Assembly (NCBI GenBank): GCA_051649605.1
Contig: JBOFHK010000017.1
Coordinates: 62,001-126,000 of the forward strand
Origin: Brevinema_A sp051649605
GTDB taxonomy: Bacteria > Spirochaetota > Brevinematia > Brevinematales > Brevinemataceae
Length of the DNA: 64,000 nucleotides
Direction: 5' to 3'
Within the stretch, counting starts at the first letter, position 1, and the number at the start of each line of letters is the position of its first letter. Positions 50,256-58,668 of this stretch are shown piece by piece. Made by a program: the position numbers and the translations under genes. The notes under the pieces were generated by a model. The model was not told where the DNA came from. It did not search any database and saw only the letters and a list, made by a program, of their open reading frames with translations.

Positions 50256-52895
50256 GTGCCGAGATTATCCGAATACAATCCTTTGGATTTTGAGCAGACC
50301 TTAGGGATGGATGATGTTATCAATCATCGATACCACTCTACGGTAAATCCTCGTAAAAAACCATATACTATTGTTATGCCTCCTCCGAATATTACAGGAA
50401 TGCTTCATATGGGGCATATTTTAAATAATACGATTCAAGATACCTTAATCCGCTATAAAAGAATGGATGGCTATGAAGCGTGTTGGATTCCTGGCTTGGA
50501 TCATGCGTCAATTGCTACCGAAACCAAAGTTACTCAGTGGCTTGATTCTCAAAATATTAATAAACAAGAAATTGGTAGAGAAAAATTCTTAGAATACGCT
50601 TTGCAATGGAAAAAACGTTATGGTGGTATTATTAACGATCAGCTCAAACGTTTGGGGATTTCTTGTGATTGGGATAGAGAACGTTTTACCATGGATACTG
50701 ATTACAGTAAGGAAGTTTTACAAACCTTTATTGATTTATTTAATGTAGGATTGATTTATAAAGGAACTCGTTTAGTTAATTGGTGTCCTAACTCTCAATC
50801 AGCGATCTCTGATGATGAAGTAGAATATCGAGAAGTACAAGGGTCTTTATGGCACTTTGCTTATCCTATTAAAGATAGTACGGAATTTGTTACGATAGCT
50901 ACGACTCGTCCCGAAACAATGTTTGGAGATACGGCTGTAATGGTACACCCTGGTGATAGTCGTTATAAACACCTAATTGGTAAAATGGTAATTCTTCCCT
51001 TTGTTCAGAGAGAAATTCCTATTATTGTAGATGACTATGTCGATCCTGAATTTGGGACAGGAATAGTAAAAGTAACCCCAGCTCACGACCCTAACGACTA
51101 TGACATAGGTCAAAGACATGGTTTAGAAATGATTTCTATTATGACGGAAGAAGGTTATTTAAAGGATAATGTTCCTTTTCCTTTTGCGGGTTTAGAACGT
51201 TTTGAAGCTCGCAAACTAGTCGTTGAAGAAATGAACAAACTTGCTTTACTAGTTGCAGTTCATGAGCATACTCATAAAGTTGGCTATTCTCAACGAGGAC
51301 AAGTCCCTATAGAAACGATGCTTTCCGAGCAGTGGTTTATCTCGATGAAAGAATTAGCAGTAGAAGCGAAAAAAGCGGTACAAAATGAAGAGATTTTATT
51401 TTATCCTCAGCATTGGACAAAAACCTACTTTCATTGGCTCGATCATATTAAGGATTGGTGTATTTCTCGTCAGTTGTGGTGGGGACATAGAATTCCTGTA
51501 TATACCTGTAGCTCTTGTGCATATTGTGTGGCATCTTTAGAGACAGTATTAGAGTGTCCTCAATGCAGCTCTCAAGAAATGGTACAAGAGGAATCTGTTT
51601 TGGATACATGGGCAAGTTCTTGGCTTTGGTCTTATGCCGTTCATCGGACAGAAGAAGATAAAAATTATTATCATCCTACAGATACACTGGTTACCGCTCC
51701 TGATATTATTTTCTTTTGGGTAGCTCGGATGATTATGGCTGCTAAGTACTTTCGGAAAGAAATTCCCTTCAAAAATGTTTATTTCACAGGATTGATTCGA
51801 GATGAGTTGGGACGAAAAATGAGTAAAAGTTTAGGAAATTCTCCAGATCCTTTGGATATTATGGCAGAGTATGGGGCTGATGCATTAAGATTTTCTATTA
51901 TTCGTTTAGCACCACTGGGGAATGATATTTTATATTCTACGGAAAAAGTAGAGCTAGGAAAACGCTTTGCAAATAAATTATGGAATGCCGCACGATTTGT
52001 ACAGATTTATGTGGATCAAAACAATATTGATATTGTGCCTCAAAAAGATATATTGTCTTATCATTTAGATGATTTTGATAAGAGCATTCTCACCCGATTT
52101 AATAATACTGTAGAAAAAGTGAGAGATCATTTTGAAAAATTTCGGATTAACGATGTCGCTAAAGAAATTTACGATTTTATTTGGGGTGATTTTTGTGATA
52201 AATATGTAGAACATTCTAAAATTACTTTAAATCATGAGAATAGCAAAATTCGTCTTCAAAAGATTAAGGTCTTAGTAATGATGTTTTATCGGATTATTAA
52301 GTTATTACACCCGATTATGCCTTTTATTACTGAAAAATTATATCGAGAAATATTTCACTCCCAAGAATTGTTATTTAGACAATACCCTCAGGTAGATCCC
52401 CAAGAATTCTTTGAAGAAGAGAATGAACAGATCAAACGATTAGAGCAGGTTCTTTATATGATTCGTGAAATTCGGGCAGAAAGTAATGTGCCTACTAGTG
52501 CTGAACCTAATGTTGTTATTTCTGCTGTAGATTCTCTCCAAGAGATATTTAAAAGAAATACCCCAGTACTCCAAAAATTAGCCCGTCTATCTCGCGTTGA
52601 TGTTGAATCTTCAGGACGGATATTAAAACCAGGAGAAGCAACGGCGTCAGAATATGATTTTCAAATATTTGTTAATCTGGCTGATAGTATTGATAAAACA
52701 AAAGAAATCAATCGTCTTCAAAAAGAAAAACAAAGACTTCTTAAGGTGGAATCTTCGGTAACTAATAAATTGAATAATCCTCAATTTGTCGAAAAAGCCC
52801 CCTCAGAGGTTATTGCTAAAGAAAAAGCAAAATTATCTGAGATTCAAAATGAGTTAGAAAAAACAGAAAACTCTTTAAAGATGTGGGATATATAA
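50256..52895 (+). CDS. valS: Valine--tRNA ligase
   Basis: This class I synthetase charges tRNA-Val and edits mis-charged threonine. The protein has 879 aa, starting at GTG with AAAGGAGG upstream. PPPNITGMLHMGHIL holds the HIGH motif (HMGH), the CP1 editing domain follows (about 190-335, with TTRPETMFGD), and GRKMSKSLGNSPDP is the KMSKS loop. Residues about 410-440 have two CxxC pairs that form a zinc-ribbon-like insert, seen in many ValRS. The C-terminal 65 residues are the tRNA-binding coiled coil. It has its own upstream region and terminator. Confidence 0.97.
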   Translation: MPRLSEYNPLDFEQTLGMDDVINHRYHSTVNPRKKPYTIVMPPPNITGMLHMGHILNNTIQDTLIRYKRMDGYEACWIPGLDHASIATETKVTQWLDSQNINKQEIGREKFLEYALQWKKRYGGIINDQLKRLGISCDWDRERFTMDTDYSKEVLQTFIDLFNVGLIYKGTRLVNWCPNSQSAISDDEVEYREVQGSLWHFAYPIKDSTEFVTIATTRPETMFGDTAVMVHPGDSRYKHLIGKMVILPFVQREIPIIVDDYVDPEFGTGIVKVTPAHDPNDYDIGQRHGLEMISIMTEEGYLKDNVPFPFAGLERFEARKLVVEEMNKLALLVAVHEHTHKVGYSQRGQVPIETMLSEQWFISMKELAVEAKKAVQNEEILFYPQHWTKTYFHWLDHIKDWCISRQLWWGHRIPVYTCSSCAYCVASLETVLECPQCSSQEMVQEESVLDTWASSWLWSYAVHRTEEDKNYYHPTDTLVTAPDIIFFWVARMIMAAKYFRKEIPFKNVYFTGLIRDELGRKMSKSLGNSPDPLDIMAEYGADALRFSIIRLAPLGNDILYSTEKVELGKRFANKLWNAARFVQIYVDQNNIDIVPQKDILSYHLDDFDKSILTRFNNTVEKVRDHFEKFRINDVAKEIYDFIWGDFCDKYVEHSKITLNHENSKIRLQKIKVLVMMFYRIIKLLHPIMPFITEKLYREIFHSQELLFRQYPQVDPQEFFEEENEQIKRLEQVLYMIREIRAESNVPTSAEPNVVISAVDSLQEIFKRNTPVLQKLARLSRVDVESSGRILKPGEATASEYDFQIFVNLADSIDKTKEINRLQKEKQRLLKVESSVTNKLNNPQFVEKAPSEVIAKEKAKLSEIQNELEKTENSLKMWDI

Positions 52896-52930
52896 TAATC
52901 TCCCAAAATATTTTGGGAGATTATTATTTT
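52893..52930. terminator. Bidirectional intrinsic terminator after valS
   Basis: 16-base perfect arms (52893-52908 and 52911-52926) contain ATCTCCCAAAA/TTTTGGGAGAT. The valS stop codon forms the first bases of the stem. It is shared with the convergent barrel gene. Confidence 0.9.
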
Positions 52931-53479
52931 TTAGAACGTTAAAAAAGTCCCCACGGTAAACAAAATACCTTGTGCTGATGGCGATTTTGAGGCTAAATAG
53001 TCAGATCCGATATTATATTTGAGACTAGCTCTCAGACCGAGTCCAATATAAGGATTAAATTTGTACATCGTCGATAGTCCCAATCCGACACCATAATAGA
53101 GTGCTGTTTCGGTGTAACCTGTTTCACTATTTAAGAAATAGGGAGTAAAATAACCGAAAGCGTCTAGTCCTAAATCCCAACCAGCTCTTTTGTGAGCCGC
53201 ATTGAGAAATCGATAGCCTATTCCACCGGCCAGTTCTACTCCCCACCCCAATTGTCCTTGGTGATCACCTGTGGTCAATACCAAGTGTCCAAACATATTA
53301 TAGTAAAAATAAACTCTGGTAGGCGTTGTACCGATGAGCCCAAAAACCAAATTGTTGGCTTTTGTATTTTCGGGGAGAGCAGGACTGATAAAATTTTCCC
53401 AACCAAGGTATATTCCTGTATATGAATAGGAAAGATTGGTGGAAATAAACATTAGCAATAATATGAAAAAATATTTCAT
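52931..53479 (-). CDS. Predicted small outer-membrane beta-barrel protein
   Basis: This 182-aa protein is of unknown function. A signal peptide is cut near LSYS. About eight amphipathic strands follow (GIYLGWENFI, RVYFYYNMFGHLVLTTG, ALYYGVGLGLST, YIGLGLRASLKYNIG), and the protein ends ILFTVGTFLTF with the terminal Phe recognised by BamA. The Gly/Tyr pattern is that of OmpA/OmpX-size barrels. It is a single gene between valS and the divergent ATPase operon. It is not clearly related to the paralogue pair at 15876 and 16714. Confidence 0.68.
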   Translation of the reverse strand: MKYFFILLLMFISTNLSYSYTGIYLGWENFISPALPENTKANNLVFGLIGTTPTRVYFYYNMFGHLVLTTGDHQGQLGWGVELAGGIGYRFLNAAHKRAGWDLGLDAFGYFTPYFLNSETGYTETALYYGVGLGLSTMYKFNPYIGLGLRASLKYNIGSDYLASKSPSAQGILFTVGTFLTF

Positions 53480-53667
53480 AAGAGATTCCTTTCTGAATTG
53501 ATATAAAGCTCACGATAATAAAATAATAAGAGCTTTTATACAATCTTAGTGAAATTTTTGTATTTTATAATCTATAATAAGAATACAAGATTTTAAAGAT
53601 AAAATCAAGGAAATATCACTATAGATTAATATTTATTTATGATTAGAGATAGTTTTGAGATAATAGA

Positions 53668-53696
53668 TTGCAAAAAACGAGAAAAAATATTATAAT
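53668..53696 (+). promoter_or_regulatory. sigma-70 promoter of the V-type ATPase operon
   Basis: TTGCAA (53668-53673), 17 bp, TATAAT (53691-53696), about 33 bases before the first gene. Confidence 0.75.
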
Positions 53697-53728
53697 AATC
53701 AAAAGATATGTGAAAAATGGAGGATTCA

Positions 53729-54052
53729 ATGGACAGTCAAAAAATCCAAGTAATTCGTCAGGCAGAAGACCAGGCACAAACAATAATTGCTACCACAGAG
53801 GAATTGGTTAATACAAAAATTAGAGAAGCACAATCACAGGCTTCTATGATCGAAAATGATGCAAAAAAAAATGCCCGTGATCAGGAGCTAAATTTATTAT
53901 CTGAGTACCAAAAAAAAGGTGAAAAACAGGCAGAAGTTATTTTATCCGAGCTAGAACGGGAGTTATCCCACATCAATCATACAGCTGATAAAGGGGAAAA
54001 AGAAGCTGTTGCTTATCTTAAAGAACAAATGAAGGTAGTTTATGGCGATTAG
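53729..54052 (+). CDS. V-type ATPase stalk subunit G/H-like protein
   Basis: This 107-aa helical protein opens the ATPase operon. It is a coiled coil rich in Ala, Glu and Gln, as expected of the peripheral-stalk subunit that pairs with subunit E (subunit G of Thermus, H in archaeal operons). The open frame begins at an ATG at 53717, but that codon overlaps the GGAGG ribosome-binding site; the ATG at 53729, 5 bases after it, is the right start. Its last 11 bases overlap atpI. The assignment rests on size, helical pattern and first place in the canonical gene order. Confidence 0.75.
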   Translation: MDSQKIQVIRQAEDQAQTIIATTEELVNTKIREAQSQASMIENDAKKNARDQELNLLSEYQKKGEKQAEVILSELERELSHINHTADKGEKEAVAYLKEQMKVVYGD

Positions 54053-56072
54053 TAAAATGAAAAAATTGACTTTTGCTGTTATTAATAGTCTAAGAGATCA
54101 ATTATTAAAAGAATTACAAGCCTTAAGTGCTGTACATGTTGATTCATTAATAGAAGATGAAATTACTGAATCTTCTTGGTATGAAGGTTTAAATACCGTG
54201 TCCATGGATGTCTCAATGTTAGAAGAGCAACGTAAGGAACTTTCTAATGCTTTATCGAGGATCACTGATTTGTTTGATATTGCAGCTCCTTCTTTTGAAA
54301 TAACTACCTCTGATATGATGCAGCATGTCTCTCATAAATATAATCTAGCGGATCTTACTCAACAACTCCATAAATTAGATAACCAAACAAAAGAAAATGA
54401 AGCACTTATTCATAATGCTAAACTTGAATTAGATCAAGTGCAACGTTGGAGTTCTACAATTGATAGTATGAGCCCAATTCATGGGACAAACTCTGTTATT
54501 CGAGGGCTTGCTGGTCATATTTCTGAGTCGGTGTTTTTTAATCTATCTGCTGAATTAGAAGATATAACAGATTTAGCAGAAATCATCGTTTGTTGGGTAC
54601 AAGATAAAGAAGTATATTGTTATGTGATTGCAGATACTAGTGTTTGGGAAGAAGTTAGTGCTGTATTACGGAATTTTTCTTTTAATACAATTCAAATTAC
54701 TCGTCGTACTGGTCTCATCAACGATATTATTTACTCCCTCCAATCAGAAATACAACAAGCACAAATACAATACGACCTTGCTCTCAAAGAATGGGAACAT
54801 TTTTCTCATAAATTAAACGATTTGGCTTTATTACATGATATTCTAGAGATCCAAATTCAGCAAACTCGTGCAAGTGCTTTAGGTGTGGCAACAGGAGAGG
54901 TGAGCTTTTTTAGAGCTTGGGTTCCTGAAGACTATATGCCCAAAGTTGAAGCTATTCTTTCTATTTATCATAAATCTATTGATATTTCTATTGAAGATCC
55001 CAGCGAAGAAGAATATCCCTTTGTCCCTGTTCTTCTCAAAAACAACGCTCTTACAAGACCTTTTTCTGCTCTGACAACAATGTACGGCACTCCTATGTAT
55101 GGACGTACCGTTGATCCGACACCGCATCTTTCTGTATTCTACTTTATTTTTTATGGAATTTGTTTGGGAGATGCACTTTATGGAGCTGTGTTAGCAATAT
55201 TTTCTTTACTGATGATGTTTAAAAATAGAGCTAATAGTGGGATGTCAAATTTCTTTGCTTTATTGGCTTGGAGTGGTTTTTCGGCGGTAATCGCAGGAGT
55301 GATTTTTGGCTCTTATGCAGGTGATTTATTTACAAAATATATTCCTATTCCTTTTTTAAAAAATATTAGTTTTTCTTTTAGTGATGGGATGGGTTTTTTT
55401 GATAAACCATTATTTGTTTTATTTGTCTCTCTTTTATTAGGAGCGGTGCAATTGTGGTATGGACAATGGATTAAATTTTTTGTTGCTCTTAAAAACGATG
55501 GGATCGAAGCGATTTTTAATCAGCTTCCTTGGTTGATTCTTTTAGCAGGATTTTTTGCTTGGGCGATTTTTGCTTGGATTGCGGGATTAGCAGGATTAAA
55601 TTTAGTTTCTCAGGAAACAATAGCAATATTTTTTCTATTAATTAAAATCGGATCAGGTTTAGTAATTCTTAATAATGTACGGATAGGATTTCAAAAAGGC
55701 TTAGTTTCAGGGCTTGTTGGACCTTTGGCAGGAGCTTGGGAATTATACGGTATTTCTGGTTATTTGAGTAATCTCTTATCCTATGCTCGTTTATTGGCTT
55801 TAGGATTATCCTCTGGTATTATTGCTAATGTATTTAACGATCTTGGTTCTGGAGTTATCGAAGGATTATTTTCGATTTCTCCGATCTTAAGTGTATTTGG
55901 GATAATGTTATTGCTATCATTACATATTTTTAATTTGGTATTAGGTGGATTTGGTGCCTTTGTTCATGCTCTTCGGTTACAGTTTGTTGAATTTTTTGGT
56001 CAATTTATCGAAGGTGGTGGAAAAGATTTTGCTCCCTTGATTTGTAAAGGGACACATTACACGGTGAAATAA
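54042..56072 (+). CDS. atpI: V-type ATPase subunit I (a subunit)
   Basis: This 676-aa stator subunit forms the ion half-channels. The N-terminal half (about 1-340) is cytoplasmic and helical; about seven to eight membrane spans follow from residue 365 (FYFIFYGICLGDALYGA onward). SYARLLALGLSSG holds R583, the essential Arg that faces the c-ring carboxylate. The family closing block GGFGAFVHALRLQFVEFF and the EGGGKDFAP end are present. It overlaps the upstream stalk gene by 11 bases. The 95-base gap to the c-subunit gene contains two hairpins. Confidence 0.95.
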   Translation: MAISKMKKLTFAVINSLRDQLLKELQALSAVHVDSLIEDEITESSWYEGLNTVSMDVSMLEEQRKELSNALSRITDLFDIAAPSFEITTSDMMQHVSHKYNLADLTQQLHKLDNQTKENEALIHNAKLELDQVQRWSSTIDSMSPIHGTNSVIRGLAGHISESVFFNLSAELEDITDLAEIIVCWVQDKEVYCYVIADTSVWEEVSAVLRNFSFNTIQITRRTGLINDIIYSLQSEIQQAQIQYDLALKEWEHFSHKLNDLALLHDILEIQIQQTRASALGVATGEVSFFRAWVPEDYMPKVEAILSIYHKSIDISIEDPSEEEYPFVPVLLKNNALTRPFSALTTMYGTPMYGRTVDPTPHLSVFYFIFYGICLGDALYGAVLAIFSLLMMFKNRANSGMSNFFALLAWSGFSAVIAGVIFGSYAGDLFTKYIPIPFLKNISFSFSDGMGFFDKPLFVLFVSLLLGAVQLWYGQWIKFFVALKNDGIEAIFNQLPWLILLAGFFAWAIFAWIAGLAGLNLVSQETIAIFFLLIKIGSGLVILNNVRIGFQKGLVSGLVGPLAGAWELYGISGYLSNLLSYARLLALGLSSGIIANVFNDLGSGVIEGLFSISPILSVFGIMLLLSLHIFNLVLGGFGAFVHALRLQFVEFFGQFIEGGGKDFAPLICKGTHYTVK

Positions 56073-56076
56073 AATA

Positions 56077-56129
56077 GGTATTTGTATTGAGAAATACCAC
56101 AAAAATAAAACTCAAATAGTTGTATTTGA
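56077..56129 (+). promoter_or_regulatory. Two small hairpins between atpI and atpK
   Basis: GGTATTT/AAATACC (56077-56083 and 56092-56098) and TCAAATA/TATTTGA (56112-56118 and 56123-56129). This 95-base spacer is the longest inside an otherwise tightly packed operon and precedes the subunit needed in most copies. Confidence 0.45.
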
Positions 56130-56167
56130 ATAAATGATTGATTAGTATTTGGTGAAATGGAGGTTTC

Positions 56168-56719
56168 ATGATGAAAAGAATGACGATTCTTTCTACTATT
56201 TTTGTATTAGTAGGTACGGTTTACGCACAAGATATGACAGTAGTAGCAACACCAGGGATTTGGGGTTCTGTGAATTGGGGTCTTGTATTTGCAGTTTTAG
56301 GAGCAGCGTTTGCAACATTTACTGGAGGATATGGATCAAGTATTGGTGTTGGTGTTGCTGGAGAAGTTGGTAATGCAGTGCTTACCGAAGATGGGAAAAA
56401 ATTTGGTAGTGTTCTGATTTTACAAGCACTTCCTATGACTCAAGGGATTTATGGATTATTATATGCATTTATGGTCTTAGGTGCTGTCAACGATTTGGAT
56501 TTAACACGTGGATTACAGTTATTTTTTGCTTCTCTGCCTGTAGGGATTTGTGGTCTTATTTCTGGTATTTGGCAAGGGAAAGTTTCTGCAGCTGGTATGC
56601 AGTTGATTGCACGAAGACCTAAACAAATGGGACAGGCTCTTATTCTTCCTGCGATGGTAGAAACATTTGCTGTTTTTGGGCTTCTTGCTTCTATTCTTTT
56701 AATGAATTTAGGAAGATAA
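56168..56719 (+). CDS. atpK: V-type ATPase subunit K (c-ring proteolipid), Na+-type
   Basis: This 183-aa rotor-ring subunit consists of two helical hairpins (four spans), the duplicated V-type form with one ion-binding carboxylate, E165 in MVETFAVFG. L88, T91, Q92, Y95 (LPMTQGIYG), Q136 (QGKV) and E165 align with L61, T64, Q65, Y68, Q110 and E139 of the E. hirae NtpK Na+ site as I recall it, so Na+ coupling is likely. The N-terminal about 20 residues (MKRMTILSTIFVLVG...YAQ) look like a signal peptide that NtpK lacks. TGGAGG precedes paired ATG codons at 56168 and 56171. Confidence 0.93.
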   Translation: MMKRMTILSTIFVLVGTVYAQDMTVVATPGIWGSVNWGLVFAVLGAAFATFTGGYGSSIGVGVAGEVGNAVLTEDGKKFGSVLILQALPMTQGIYGLLYAFMVLGAVNDLDLTRGLQLFFASLPVGICGLISGIWQGKVSAAGMQLIARRPKQMGQALILPAMVETFAVFGLLASILLMNLGR

Positions 56720-56760
56720 CTCCTATCCCTTTAAAAGAATAAAAAATGCAGGAGTAGATT

Positions 56761-57336
56761 ATGGCTTTGGAAGATATCCAAAAAAAAATTATTTCCGATG
56801 CCGAGCAGAAAAAATCAGTCCTTTTAGAATTGGCACACAAACAAAGTGCAGAGATTTTAGATCAAGCACATCAATTAGCTCGTGAATATCAAGAAGACCA
56901 CCAAAAACACGCCTTGAGTTTTGCTGAGAACTCAGAGCGAGGATTGGTTATTGATGCTCGTCGGAAACTTGCTAACGAAATGTTAGCAAAAAAAAGAAAT
57001 AGAATCGAACAGATATTTACAAAAGCAAAATTAGAATTTATTTCTTCCCCAGAATATACGGTAATTATGCACGCTTTGGTTTGTCGTTCTATAGTATCCA
57101 AAAAAGAGGAAGTGATTTTAGGACAAGATGAACAATTCTTAAATCAACAATGGCTCGATCGTATTAATCAAAGTGTTGGTGCTTCGTTAGTTTTCTCCAA
57201 AGAAAAAGGAAGTTTTCATGGAGGAGTTATCTTATCTGAAGGATTAACTTTTGTTAATATTACAATAGATACCTTGTTTGCACTGCTTCGGGAAGATTCA
57301 GAAAAACCTGTTGCCGATATACTGTTTGGGAGGTAA
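56761..57336 (+). CDS. atpE: V-type ATPase subunit E
   Basis: This 191-aa peripheral-stalk subunit pairs with the G/H-like subunit. The N-terminal about 85 residues form the long helix (DIQKKIISDAEQKKSVLLEL and on), and the C-terminal globular domain (about 90-191) ends ITIDTLFALLRED. The profile and place (after K, before C) match subunit E. GCAGGAG lies before the ATG. It lies 2 bases before atpC. Confidence 0.88.
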   Translation: MALEDIQKKIISDAEQKKSVLLELAHKQSAEILDQAHQLAREYQEDHQKHALSFAENSERGLVIDARRKLANEMLAKKRNRIEQIFTKAKLEFISSPEYTVIMHALVCRSIVSKKEEVILGQDEQFLNQQWLDRINQSVGASLVFSKEKGSFHGGVILSEGLTFVNITIDTLFALLREDSEKPVADILFGR

Positions 57337-57338
57337 CG

Positions 57339-58340
57339 ATGAATAGCTGGGGATACCTAAGCGGACTGCTTCGAGCAGAAAAAGTTCATGACCTCACTAA
57401 TAATACATTTTCTTTATTAGCAGAGACCCTAGATACAGATAGTTTCATGAAATCTCTGGAAGATACCAAATATGGTGTTTTATTTCGAGGACAGAATCTC
57501 AGTAAATTTTCTGAGCTTTTTGATGAATATTATCAATATAAATTTCAGGCGATGGCTGATGTTTCTCCTTGTCCTATTGTTTTTCGTATTCATACGCTTA
57601 AAACTGATTTAAACAATCTTAAGTTATGTTATAAGGCTAAAGTTTCTCAAAAAACGGTATCGTGGGAAAATTTATCCGAAAAAGGAACAATTTCTCCTGA
57701 ACGAATGTTTTCTATTGTAGAACAAGAGCTGTGGAACGAATTTCCATCGGTGATTTCCCAAACCTTGATTAATTTAAGTAGTGTATCGAAAGACTCCTTG
57801 AGACAGATCGATTTTTTACTAGATAGAGCGTATTATACTTATAGGATCGAGATTCTTCAAGAAGCAGCAAGTTATGAATGGGATCTTTATAAAATACTAT
57901 TAGATTTTTATAAAAAAGAAGTTGATTGTGAAAATATTAAAAATATTTTTCGTGCAAAAACGATGCATTTAGAGCGAAAACAAATAGCTGATATAATGAT
58001 TTCCGGGGGCTATTTGTCAGCTGATTATTTTATTGATCACGTAAACGGATCTACTGAAGAAATAGCGGATCTTGTGAAAAATTCTTCTTATGGAGAAATA
58101 TTTACTTTAGGGATTGCTCAGTGGCTTGGAGAACAGTCTTGCTCTCTCTTAGAAAAACAGATTGATGAGTATTTATTGGATCTTGTTTCTAATTTTACTT
58201 ATCAGAGTTTTGGACCTGCTGTTATAGAAGAGGCGTTACGTTCTTTACAGATTGAAATTAAAAATCTCAAACTGATTATTATTGGAAAACTAAATAATAT
58301 GAGTGTTACAGATATTAAAGAGAGGGTAAGAAATGTATAG
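57339..58340 (+). CDS. atpC: V-type ATPase subunit C (d-type, rotor-to-ring adaptor)
   Basis: This 333-aa subunit sits on top of the c-ring and couples it to the central stalk (called subunit C in Thermus and subunit d in eukaryotes). Features are YLSGLLRAEKVHDL near the start, then RIHTLKTDLNNLKLCYKAK, which is the conserved NLK region, and KNIFRAKTMHLERK near 205. A late IIGKLNNM matches the family end. The last 8 bases overlap atpF. Confidence 0.9.
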   Translation: MNSWGYLSGLLRAEKVHDLTNNTFSLLAETLDTDSFMKSLEDTKYGVLFRGQNLSKFSELFDEYYQYKFQAMADVSPCPIVFRIHTLKTDLNNLKLCYKAKVSQKTVSWENLSEKGTISPERMFSIVEQELWNEFPSVISQTLINLSSVSKDSLRQIDFLLDRAYYTYRIEILQEAASYEWDLYKILLDFYKKEVDCENIKNIFRAKTMHLERKQIADIMISGGYLSADYFIDHVNGSTEEIADLVKNSSYGEIFTLGIAQWLGEQSCSLLEKQIDEYLLDLVSNFTYQSFGPAVIEEALRSLQIEIKNLKLIIIGKLNNMSVTDIKERVRNV

Positions 58341-58668
58341 TAAAATTGCTGTTATTGGCAGCCCTGATACTGTTCTTCCTTTTCGTTCTATTGGTGCAGA
58401 ATCTTTTGAAGTGCAAACTTCTGAAGAATTAGCGGATACTTTAAAAAAAGTTGCTCAACAAGAAAGTTTTGGTATTATTTTTATTGAAGAAAATCTTGCA
58501 GAGTCTGTATTAGATGTCGTAGCGGATATTAATAACCGTTATCGGGGAGTAGCTGTTACGCCGATTCCTGGCACAACAGGCGAAGGAAGTATTTCTTTAC
58601 GACGTCTTAGTGCTCAGGTAACAAGAGCGATAGGGATAGATATTTTTGCCCAAAAGGGAGGAAACTAA
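58333..58668 (+). CDS. atpF: V-type ATPase subunit F
   Basis: This 111-aa central-stalk subunit binds subunit D in the rotor. The small CheY-like fold shows KIAVIGSPDTVLPFRSIGA at the start, FGIIFIEENLAE in the middle and VTPIPGTTGEGSISLRRLSA, the family-typical end. It overlaps atpC by 8 bases and its stop is directly followed by the atpA ATG. Confidence 0.93.
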   Translation: MYSKIAVIGSPDTVLPFRSIGAESFEVQTSEELADTLKKVAQQESFGIIFIEENLAESVLDVVADINNRYRGVAVTPIPGTTGEGSISLRRLSAQVTRAIGIDIFAQKGGN

